Shown: positions 1 through 5,264 of the stretch, piece by piece
Position numbering within the stretch: the stretch's first letter is position 1
Layout of the letters: every line of letters starts with the position of its first letter
NCBI GenBank assembly: GCA_030642645.1
Contig: DAOWNJ010000032.1
Location: 1 to 8,772, forward strand
Origin: Dehalococcoidia bacterium
Lineage (GTDB): Bacteria > Chloroflexota > Dehalococcoidia > E44-bin15 > DAOWNJ01
Length of the DNA: 8,772 nt
Direction: 5' to 3'
Notes under the pieces: model-generated
Database searches by the model: none
Told to the model about the DNA's origin: nothing
The model's input: the letters and a program-made list of their open reading frames with translations, nothing else
Program-made: the position numbers and the translations under genes

Positions 1-195
1 CCTGACATCGGACATCAAATTTATTAGTTGAATATCGAAGTCGACCTTCTGAAGAGTGGCTACAAGTTCATTCTTGACTTCGTTGACATGTTCGCGAAAT
101 CCAATGTAAATGAGTCCACTGATATCTGAAGGTTTCCCCTTGAGTATAGCAACCCTGACGAAGCGGTGCAGAGGCCGTGTAGAGCTTATCCTCAT
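1..195 (-). CDS. Unrecognised protein, 3' end beyond window
   Basis: Reading leftwards from an ATG at 193-195 there are 65 codons without a stop, running off the window edge, so the C-terminus is missing. The upstream in-frame stop (TAG) lies four codons before this ATG, and a GGAG sits 4 nt before it, which is close but usable. The residues from about 11 on (RFVRVAILKGKPSDISGL, then a charged helix-like stretch and a hydrophobic strand VDFDIQLINL) look like a real soluble alpha/beta protein rather than a random frame. I do not recognise the family. It overlaps, in another frame, a HicB-like reading at 68-232, so the first part of one of the two is probably not translated as such. One option is that a hicB 5' end became joined to an unrelated gene whose true coding starts near residue 18. 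Confidence 0.4.
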   Translation of the reverse strand, partial: MRISSTRPLHRFVRVAILKGKPSDISGLIYIGFREHVNEVKNELVATLQKVDFDIQLINLMSDVR

Positions 196-232
196 CTCGC
201 TCCACTACTATGGTGAATTTATAATTGGGCAT
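68..232 (-). pseudogene. HicB-like antitoxin, 5' half only
   Basis: The ATG at 230-232 is preceded by GAGGT with an 8-nt spacer, a convincing start. The first 35 of 54 residues read MPNYKFTIVVERDED, then a variable turn, then GCYTQGETF. This is the beta-strand pattern of HicB-family antitoxins (partly degraded RNase H-like fold), where a helix of the EEALENIKEAI type normally follows. Here the reading changes to an unrelated Trp/His-rich tail and stops at 68. None of the three frames restores a HicB helix after about position 128. HicB normally pairs with HicA, a small mRNA-interfering toxin. No HicA is visible upstream, and it could only lie beyond the left edge. The call of a truncated or rearranged antitoxin gene rests on remembered family patterns, not on a search. 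Confidence 0.45.
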
Positions 233-266
233 ACTCAATTACCTCATTATTTATCAGTCATTTAGG

Positions 267-295
267 AGTATACCTTATTCCATGAAACTTAATAA
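267..295 (-). promoter_or_regulatory. Possible promoter for the HicB-like gene
   Basis: On the minus strand, TATACT (267-272, five of six to the -10 consensus) lies 17 nt downstream of TTATTA (290-295, a weak -35). Predicted transcription would start near 260, giving a leader of about 28 nt that contains the GAGGT site. The 104-nt gap 233-336 is AT-rich and shows no clear terminator for the nuclease gene upstream. Confidence 0.35.
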
Positions 296-336
296 GCTCT
301 GACCTGATGCCGAACCTGAGGGGTTGCTTAAAAGGA

Positions 337-810
337 TCAGCCTGTTTCCACAGTGCCCTGAATGAGAACATTCCATACTTCGTCGTGGTTGTTGGCACGA
401 TATTGTTCTAGGATTTTTTCTCGCAGTATATTGCCATGTCTCGTGTCTTTATCACGTAGAGGCAAGCAGTAATGTTCCTTTATCCCGGTGGCATATTTGA
501 CAAACTCCGTTGAGGGGAGAATCCAAACTTCCGGCTTGTTCCACTGCTTCATCTTCTCTTTGCTCATATCCACACAAACGATGAATAAGTTAGGTTTAGG
601 TTTTAAATTATCAACGTTGAAGTACCCTGCCATATTCTCCGCTTCGGTTGACTTTACCTGTATCTCTAGGTAAGTCTCGGTTTGCATCCGTGAAATGGCA
701 TCAATACCTATATCCACAACCGGAAGATAGAGATCAGCCCCTCTCCTAAGTAACTCTCCAAAAATCAAGAATTCAGCCCGTTTACCTTTTTGTTGGGTTG
801 TAGCCTTCAT
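337..810 (-). CDS. PD-(D/E)XK nuclease-like protein (DUF4365-type)
   Basis: A 157-residue soluble protein. From the ATG, the N-terminal helix QQKGKRAEFLIFGELLRRG carries a conserved-looking Glu. It is followed by the strand-turn VVDIGIDAIS with Asp, then YLEIQVKST, where the Q-V-K ending gives the (E/Q)xK half of the active site. This order of Glu helix, GxD strand and ExQxK strand is typical of small restriction-endonuclease-fold proteins such as the DUF4365/group I intron endonuclease-like families, so DNA cleavage or repair is plausible. A GTG two codons upstream at 814-816 is also open. The GAGG motif overlaps that GTG and sits 5 nt before the ATG at 808-810, so I chose the ATG. It begins 47 nt after the tRNA-Gln CCA end with no terminator between, so it may be read from the tRNA promoter. 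Its partner or target cannot be told from the sequence. Base composition is more AT-rich than the genes from 1135 on. Confidence 0.6.
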   Translation of the reverse strand: MKATTQQKGKRAEFLIFGELLRRGADLYLPVVDIGIDAISRMQTETYLEIQVKSTEAENMAGYFNVDNLKPKPNLFIVCVDMSKEKMKQWNKPEVWILPSTEFVKYATGIKEHYCLPLRDKDTRHGNILREKILEQYRANNHDEVWNVLIQGTVETG

Positions 811-857
811 TCGCACCTCAATCTACGCTATTTACTTTATCTTATATTGCACGAACT

Positions 858-931
858 TGGCTGCCGACCCTGGATTCGAACCAGGGCTAGGGGATCCAAA
901 GTCCCCCGTGCTACCACTACACAACTCGGCA
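858..931 (-). tRNA. tRNA-Gln (anticodon TTG), CCA encoded
   Basis: The minus strand folds as a cloverleaf of 74 nt including an encoded CCA at 858-860. D stem is GTGT/GCAC, anticodon stem GGGGA/TCCCC with loop CTTTGGA (anticodon TTG, reads CAA), and the T arm is CCTGG-TTCGAAT-CCAGG. The acceptor is TGCCGAG against GTCGGCA: six pairs, with a G-G mismatch at 7-66. Discriminator is G. It is the last member of the Phe-Leu-Gln array. Confidence 0.93.
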
Positions 932-934
932 TCG

Positions 935-1020
935 TGCCGAAGGCCGGACTCGAACCGGCACGGGGGTCGCCCCCCACCAGTTTTTGAGACTGACGCGTCT
1001 ACCTTTTCCGCCACTTCGGC
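935..1020 (-). tRNA. tRNA-Leu (anticodon CAA)
   Basis: An 86-nt class II tRNA on the minus strand with a perfect 7-bp acceptor GCCGAAG/CTTCGGC, discriminator A, and anticodon loop CTCAAAA (anticodon CAA, reads TTG). The long variable arm closes with GGGGG/CCCCC, and the T arm is GCCGG-TTCGAGT-CCGGC. The three bases after the discriminator are CGA, so CCA is not encoded and must be added. It is separated from tRNA-Gln by only 3 nt. Confidence 0.96.
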
Positions 1021-1021
1021 G

Positions 1022-1094
<73 letters not shown>

Positions 1095-1103
1095 TCAAAT
1101 GAT

Positions 1104-1132
1104 ATTCTATCGACTGCCTATGGGGGTGTCAA
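1104..1132 (-). promoter_or_regulatory. Strong promoter of the tRNA array
   Basis: On the minus strand, a perfect -35 TTGACA (1127-1132) lies 17 nt from TAGAAT (1104-1109, five of six to the -10 consensus). The predicted start near 1097 is 2-3 nt before the mature 5' end of tRNA-Phe, so almost no leader has to be trimmed. The -35 begins two bases after the pcrA stop codon, so read-through from pcrA could also feed the tRNAs. Confidence 0.85.
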
Positions 1133-1134
1133 GC

Positions 1135-3276
1135 TCAGCCCAATTTCTCCAGGGGGGCGAAGCTTAATAGGAGTTTCTTTATCCCCATCTCCCCCTTGAA
1201 GGCCACCACTACCTCCTGATCATCCCTCACAGGATTCGAACTCACCACGATCCCCTCGCCAAAGCTGGCGTGGGCCACCCTGTCGCCTACCCTGAGATCG
1301 ACGATGGAAGGCGGGGTGGTGGAGGGGACCCAGGATGCCATTCCTCTATCTTCCAGGCGCTCCCCAGCCCGCGACACCAGCTCTGGCGGAATATCCTTCA
1401 AAAAACGCGATGGCGGGTTTGAGGTGCTTGAGCCCATAAGGCTACGGCGGAAGGCATAGACCAGATACACCCTCTCCTTGGCCCTGGTTATCCCAACATA
1501 GAAAAGCCGCCTTTCTTCCTCCATCTGCGACGGGTCATCGAAGGACCTTATATGGGGAAGGATCCCATCCTCCACCCCCACAATAAACACCACGGGAAAC
1601 TCAAGCCCCTTTGCCTGATGAAGGGTGATGAGGGTCACTGCATCGAGCTTATCATCGAGCCTATCAATATCGGTGACAAGGCTCACCCCCTCAAGGAAAA
1701 GGGAGAGCCCATCCCTAGGGGGGAGCTCACCATACTCATTGGCAACGGTGCGGAGCTCAAGGATATTCTCCCACCTATCCTCCCCACCCTCGCTCTCAAG
1801 GGTATATCCTCGGTACCCCGTTTTCTCTAATGTTATGTCAAATAACTTGGGGAGGTTCAGCTCCTCGCTCATAGAGATAAGCCCATTTAACATGGTGAGG
1901 AAATTGACCAGAGCCTGGCGAGGGCGGGTTGAAAACGGCCCCTTTTCCTCGGCTAGGAGCTGGAGGGTGGTGTAAAGGGGAATGCCAAGGGACTTGGACC
2001 ATCTGGTGAGCTCCTCCACCGTCCTCTGCCCTATCCCCCTCACGGGGACATTGATTATCCTGGCGAGGCTCACATTATCGTAGGGGTTATAGATGAGGCG
2101 AAGATAAGCGATTACATCCTTCACCTCACGCCTCTCATAGAACCTCGTCCCCCCGACAAGCTTATATGGTGTGCCATAGCGGACAAATGCCTCCTCAATA
2201 GCCCTCGACTGGGCATTTGTGCGGTACATTACCGCGCAGTCCCCAAGCCTACCCCTCCCCTCCCCCACCAGCCGCTCCACCTCGCTGACGACGAACTTGG
2301 CCTCCTCCTGCTCGGTATAGGTCTCAGCCACGCTCACCGGAATCCCGGCCTCGTTATCGGTCCAGAGGTTTTTCTCCTTTCGCTCTCGATTTGCCGAGAT
2401 GACATGCCGGGCCACATCAAGGATGGTCTTTGTGGAGCGATAGTTCTGCTCCAGGAAAACAAGCTTGGCATCGGGGTAGTCCCTTTCGAAGCTGAGGATA
2501 TTTCTCAGGTCGGCGAACCTCCAGGAATATATCGATTGGTCAGGGTCTCCAACCACACAGATGTTTCGATACTTCCCGGCGAGCTGCTTTGCCAGTTGGT
2601 ACTGGGCGATGTTGGTATCCTGAAACTCATCGATAAGCACATGGAGATACCTCGACTGATATTTTGAGAGGACATCGGGGTGGTTTTGGAATAGCTCGAC
2701 TGTCTTCATGAGGAGGTCATCGAAGTCAAGCGCCCTGCTCTCGGACAAAAGCTCCTGGTAGCGCTCATAGACCCGCTCCACTATCTCTTCGAAATAGCTG
2801 CTTTTATATCTAGCGTAGTCCTCGGGGGTGATAAGGCGGCTCTTAGCTGAACTTATCGCAGAGCGGATTACCCTTGGGGGATATTGCCTGGGGTCAAGGC
2901 CGATATCCTGGATTCCCCTCTTCACTAGGATTAGCTGGTCCTCCTCATCATAGATCGCAAAGCCCCGATCAACGCCGATACCATCGCTTCGAAGGATGCG
3001 GGCGCAGATGGCATGGAAGGTCCCCAATGTCAGCTCCTCCACCGAGCGGCCGAGGAGGGCCTGTAGCCTGTCCCTCATCTCCCTGGCTGCCTTATTGGTG
3101 AAGGTAACGGCAATGATCCGGCGGGGGCTTATTCCCCACTCCTTTACAAGGTAGGCGATTCGATGGGCGATAACCCTTGTCTTTCCGCTTCCCGGGCCCG
3201 CTAGGATGAGGATGGGGCCATCTACAGTCTCCGCCGCCTCCCTCTGGGCAGGGTTAAGCCCTTCGAGAATACCCAT
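1135..3276 (-). CDS. pcrA: ATP-dependent 3'-5' DNA helicase PcrA/UvrD
   Basis: A 713-residue superfamily 1A helicase, normal length for PcrA. It unwinds DNA in nucleotide excision and mismatch repair, strips RecA filaments and resolves replication-transcription conflicts. Motifs in order: Q motif GLNPAQREA (6-14), Walker A GPGSGKT (27-33), motif Ia TFTNKAAREM (58-67), Walker B DEFQDT (216-221), motif III GDPDQSIYSWR (243-253), motif IV EQNYRST (276-282), motif V TLHQAKGLEFPVVF (551-564) and motif VI RRLFYVGITRAKER (589-602). The C-terminus from about 661 (VGDRVAHASFGEGIVV, then GIKKLLLSFAPLEKL) is the Tudor-like RNA-polymerase-binding domain typical of PcrA, which supports pcrA over rep. All catalytic motifs are intact. 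The ATG at 3274-3276 has no Shine-Dalgarno but sits just after a -10 box, suggesting leaderless translation. It is monocistronic or continues into the tRNA array. Confidence 0.97.
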   Translation of the reverse strand: MGILEGLNPAQREAAETVDGPILILAGPGSGKTRVIAHRIAYLVKEWGISPRRIIAVTFTNKAAREMRDRLQALLGRSVEELTLGTFHAICARILRSDGIGVDRGFAIYDEEDQLILVKRGIQDIGLDPRQYPPRVIRSAISSAKSRLITPEDYARYKSSYFEEIVERVYERYQELLSESRALDFDDLLMKTVELFQNHPDVLSKYQSRYLHVLIDEFQDTNIAQYQLAKQLAGKYRNICVVGDPDQSIYSWRFADLRNILSFERDYPDAKLVFLEQNYRSTKTILDVARHVISANRERKEKNLWTDNEAGIPVSVAETYTEQEEAKFVVSEVERLVGEGRGRLGDCAVMYRTNAQSRAIEEAFVRYGTPYKLVGGTRFYERREVKDVIAYLRLIYNPYDNVSLARIINVPVRGIGQRTVEELTRWSKSLGIPLYTTLQLLAEEKGPFSTRPRQALVNFLTMLNGLISMSEELNLPKLFDITLEKTGYRGYTLESEGGEDRWENILELRTVANEYGELPPRDGLSLFLEGVSLVTDIDRLDDKLDAVTLITLHQAKGLEFPVVFIVGVEDGILPHIRSFDDPSQMEEERRLFYVGITRAKERVYLVYAFRRSLMGSSTSNPPSRFLKDIPPELVSRAGERLEDRGMASWVPSTTPPSIVDLRVGDRVAHASFGEGIVVSSNPVRDDQEVVVAFKGEMGIKKLLLSFAPLEKLG

Positions 3277-3282
3277 AGCCCA

Positions 3283-3311
3283 ATTATAGCACCAAGGGGC
3301 TTCCCTTTGAA
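3283..3311 (-). promoter_or_regulatory. pcrA promoter, extended -10, leaderless
   Basis: On the minus strand, TGC-TATAAT is a perfect extended -10 (hexamer 3283-3288), with a weaker TTCAAA -35 (3306-3311) at 17-nt spacing. Only 6 nt separate the -10 from the pcrA ATG, so the predicted start falls on or next to the A of the ATG. No ribosome binding site could fit. Confidence 0.75.
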
Positions 3312-3321
3312 GGGAGGTCTC

Positions 3322-3350
3322 TTTACTCTCTACCGCCTTTTTGGTAGATT
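3322..3350 (+). promoter_or_regulatory. Possible promoter of the SirB1/TPR gene
   Basis: TTTACT (3322-3327) and TAGATT (3345-3350), each four of six to consensus, stand 17 nt apart. The ATG at 3358 follows the -10 by 7 nt, mirroring the leaderless layout of the divergent pcrA promoter. The match is weak and depends on the ATG being the true start. Confidence 0.3.
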
Positions 3351-3357
3351 TAGATCG

Positions 3358-4056
3358 ATGCTATCAGAGCTGGAGCAGGGCTTATTTGAGCACTTCCCTA
3401 CGGACCTGGCCACGGCGTCTCTGATCGCCTCGGGGGTGGAGAGGGAGGGGCTTAGGGTCTACCTCGGTAAGATAGCATACCTTGTCCAGTTGATATCGAG
3501 GGATATCCCTCTAGGGCTTGCAGAGGTGGAGAGGGCAAGGGCCATCTTTGACTGGCTATGGAGATCGAAGCCCAATAGATATAAGTCGGGGGGGAACTTC
3601 ACTCTTACCGAGGTCATTGACGCCCAGCTTGGGGAGGGGGAGTGGGTGGGCAATTGCTTGGGCCTGACAACGCTCTATAACTCGCTGGCTCAAAGGCTTG
3701 GCATAGAGGCAGTGGTCATCCATCTTGAGAATGCCTTTGGCAGAGGGCCACATGTCTTATCTCGGCTCCACACGGATAAAGGTTCTGTAGAGATAGAGAA
3801 TATTTTACCACAGGGCTTCGATTACCGGGGCCACCTCTCCAACTCTGAGAGGGAGGAGTGGGGGAGGCACGAGCTTGTCGCCGATATATACTTCAGTAAG
3901 GGGAATACCCTTCTTTTTGGGGGGAGGCCTTGGGATGCTATCGATGATTACGATAAGGCGCTCCACCTCAACCCCGGATACATCAATGTATATGTCAACA
4001 AAGGGATTGCCATATCCCAAATACATGGGAAAGGCTTGACAAGAGCGCTGGAGTGA
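3358..4056 (+). CDS. SirB1-like transglutaminase-fold protein with TPR, C-terminus cut by TGA
   Basis: From this ATG, 232 residues. The middle holds a transglutaminase-like core: GNCLGLTTLYNSLAQRLGI with the nucleophile-position Cys (about 100), then RGPHVLSRL with the His (about 132), then SVEIEN where an acidic residue completes the triad (Glu rather than the usual Asp). This matches the SirB1/DUF transglut family, whose members often carry C-terminal TPRs and whose enzymatic role is unproven. A TPR follows (about 178-208, GNTLLFGGRPWDAIDDYDKAL to LNPGY). A second TPR starts and is cut by TGA at 4054-4056; see the remnant at 4057. The frame is open upstream to a TTG at 3307, but that lies on an internal purine-rich site and over the pcrA -35, so I prefer the ATG. 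No signal peptide or membrane segment is seen. It is divergent from pcrA. Confidence 0.7.
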   Translation: MLSELEQGLFEHFPTDLATASLIASGVEREGLRVYLGKIAYLVQLISRDIPLGLAEVERARAIFDWLWRSKPNRYKSGGNFTLTEVIDAQLGEGEWVGNCLGLTTLYNSLAQRLGIEAVVIHLENAFGRGPHVLSRLHTDKGSVEIENILPQGFDYRGHLSNSEREEWGRHELVADIYFSKGNTLLFGGRPWDAIDDYDKALHLNPGYINVYVNKGIAISQIHGKGLTRALE

Positions 4057-4188
4057 TGTAAATTTAGCCTGTCGCTCCCAGAAAGACCTATGTTTGTGAG
4101 CCGTGAGAGGGGTCGCTACAGTAATGAGGCTGATTCCAATACCCAGGGGGGTGAGTCTTCGCATTTTCCAATAAAGAATAAAGAGTAG
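4057..4188 (+). pseudogene. In-frame continuation of the TPR after the TGA
   Basis: Directly after the TGA the same frame stays open for 43 codons to a TAG at 4186-4188. It begins CKFSLSLPERP. Joined to the upstream RALE, this restores the second helix of a TPR: A-L-E-x-C-K-x-S-L-S-L-P, with Ala, an aromatic-site Cys, small Ser and Pro at about the expected spacing. The rest (to PIKNKE) is polar and not recognised. The simplest reading is a recent nonsense mutation. Recoding is possible but there is nothing to support it. Confidence 0.4.
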
Positions 4189-4207
4189 CATGGTGCCTTT
4201 CACCATG
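4189..4207 (+). other. 7-bp hairpin upstream of the MaoC operon
   Basis: CATGGTG (4189-4195) and CACCATG (4201-4207) form a perfect inverted repeat around a CCTTT loop, starting right after the TAG that ends the TPR remnant. No T-run follows, so it is not a standard terminator. It could be an operator for a dimeric regulator, an RNA hairpin, or chance. I see no confident promoter between it and the first operon gene. Confidence 0.35.
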
Positions 4208-4262
4208 GGAAAGGAGGAGGGATAAGAGGACATAGTTTTGGCCTGCCTACGGACAAACTTAT

Positions 4263-4272
4263 AGGAGGTGAT
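4263..4272 (+). promoter_or_regulatory. Extended Shine-Dalgarno deciding a TTG start
   Basis: AGGAGGTGAT matches the 16S rRNA 3' end over about ten bases. The GTG at 4268 overlaps it and the ATG at 4271 is only 2 nt from its AGGAGG core. The TTG at 4277 has an 8-nt spacer, the normal distance, and is the better start for the first MaoC gene. Confidence 0.6.
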
Positions 4273-4276
4273 GAAC

Positions 4277-4759
4277 TTGGTAACGGAAGATATGAAGAAA
4301 TTGATAGGTCTAAGCTCAGAGCCTAGTGTTTCGGAGGTTGAGAAGGGGGCGATACAGAGGTTTGCAATAGCAGTAGACGACCCTAACCCTTTGTGGACTG
4401 ATGAGGAGTATGCCAAGAAGAGCCGCTATGGCGGGATTATAGCCCCGCCGGGCTTCTTTGGCTGGCCTGCGAAGGCCCAGTGGACATTTGGGATGGGAGG
4501 GCCTATGGCGGATGTGCTTGCGGAATTCACCAAGGCTGGCTTTCCGATAGTCCTCGATGGAGGGATGGCATACGAGTTCTTCATCCCGGTACGTCCAGGC
4601 GATACATTGGTCTCCACTGCGAAGGTCACCGACATCTACGAGCGAGCAGGAAGAGCAGGGACATCGCTCTTTGGGACCATAGAAACGACCTATGTGAATC
4701 AGAATGGCGATATTGTGGCCAAGGGCCAGGCAACCCTGATAGGTCGTCCACTAGGTTGA
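4277..4759 (+). CDS. MaoC-like dehydratase, N-terminal-type subunit
   Basis: A 160-residue single hot-dog protein of the MaoC_dehydrat_N / FAS1-like dehydratase family. Residues 1-30 are the lead-in helix (EVEKGAIQRFA). Then come DDPNPLWTDEEYAKKSRYGG (34-53) and IIAPPGFF (54-61), and a C-terminal strand region (ETTYVNQNGDIVAKGQATLI). In active R-hydratases the loop reads GDxNPxH; here the His position is Trp, so this subunit probably lacks the full catalytic pair and works with the next gene as a heterodimer. Paired MaoC subunits of this kind are known in mycobacterial HadAB and ChsH1-ChsH2. It is the first gene of a four-gene plus-strand operon, 20 nt before the second. I chose the TTG at 4277 on ribosome-binding-site spacing; ATG 4271 or GTG 4268 would add two or three residues. 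Confidence 0.87.
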   Translation: MVTEDMKKLIGLSSEPSVSEVEKGAIQRFAIAVDDPNPLWTDEEYAKKSRYGGIIAPPGFFGWPAKAQWTFGMGGPMADVLAEFTKAGFPIVLDGGMAYEFFIPVRPGDTLVSTAKVTDIYERAGRAGTSLFGTIETTYVNQNGDIVAKGQATLIGRPLG

Positions 4760-4779
4760 TTTGAAGAAGGAGGTGAGAA

Positions 4780-5244
4780 ATGGCTGAGCAACTATACTGG
4801 GAAGATGTGAAGGAGGGTGGTGAGGTAACGACACTCACCAAGATAGGAACAACCCAGATGCTGGTCAGATGGGCGGGGGCGTCAGGTGACTTCAATCCCC
4901 AGCACTATGATGCCAAGTTTGGTGAGGCCGCCGGCACGGGTGGCATCATCATCCATGGCGCCCTCAAAAGGCAGTGGTTGATCCATCTTATGACCGACTG
5001 GATTGGGGGTGAGGGAACCCTGAAGAAGTTCTCCTGCTCCTACCGGGGTATGGACTACCCAAGATATATGAAGACGATGACTGAGGACCTTGGTGGGGAT
5101 ACATGGCTGTGCAAGGGGACGGTCACCAAGAGGTATGTTGAGGATGGCGACCACTGTGTAGACTGCGAGATCTGGGTTGAGAATGGACAGGGGCAGAAAA
5201 CAACGCCAGGCTCCGCCACTGTGATTCTACCCTCGAAGGGATAA
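4780..5244 (+). CDS. MaoC/PaaZ-type (R)-specific enoyl-CoA hydratase subunit
   Basis: A 154-residue hot-dog protein carrying the hydratase-2 signature: WAGASGDFNPQHYD (31-44), with catalytic Asp37 and His42, followed by GGIIIHG (54-60), the oxyanion/substrate loop. This family adds water to trans-2-enoyl-CoA to give (R)-3-hydroxyacyl-CoA, or works in reverse as a dehydratase. Upstream is AAGGAGGTGAG with the ATG 2 nt after it, about 7 nt from its AGGAGG core. Position directly after a MaoC N-type subunit suggests the two chains form one active double-hot-dog unit, with this one supplying the acid-base residues. Two 3-hydroxyacyl-CoA dehydrogenase-like SDRs follow, a logical next step. The rest of the chain (SCSYRGMDYPRYMKTM) probably lines the acyl pocket, but chain length or substrate cannot be read from it. 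Confidence 0.9.
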   Translation: MAEQLYWEDVKEGGEVTTLTKIGTTQMLVRWAGASGDFNPQHYDAKFGEAAGTGGIIIHGALKRQWLIHLMTDWIGGEGTLKKFSCSYRGMDYPRYMKTMTEDLGGDTWLCKGTVTKRYVEDGDHCVDCEIWVENGQGQKTTPGSATVILPSKG

Positions 5245-5264
5245 TACTGAGAAAGGAGAGAGAA

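Noticed and set aside
3307..3357. TTG at 3307 as the start of the SirB1/TPR gene
   Set aside because: It has no upstream ribosome binding site, overlaps the pcrA -35 and a purine-rich site that lies inside the frame, and the added 17 residues look unlike the family.
4024..4214. 11-bp direct repeat CATGGGAAAGG (4024-4034 and 4204-4214)
   Set aside because: Short and single; chance or shared translation-like sequence cannot be excluded, and no mobile element or duplication flanks it.
3805..4416. 203-codon minus-strand frame across the 4057-4276 gap
   Set aside because: It overlaps the SirB1/TPR gene and the first MaoC gene over most of its length, its composition is not protein-like, and no ribosome binding site or family match was seen.
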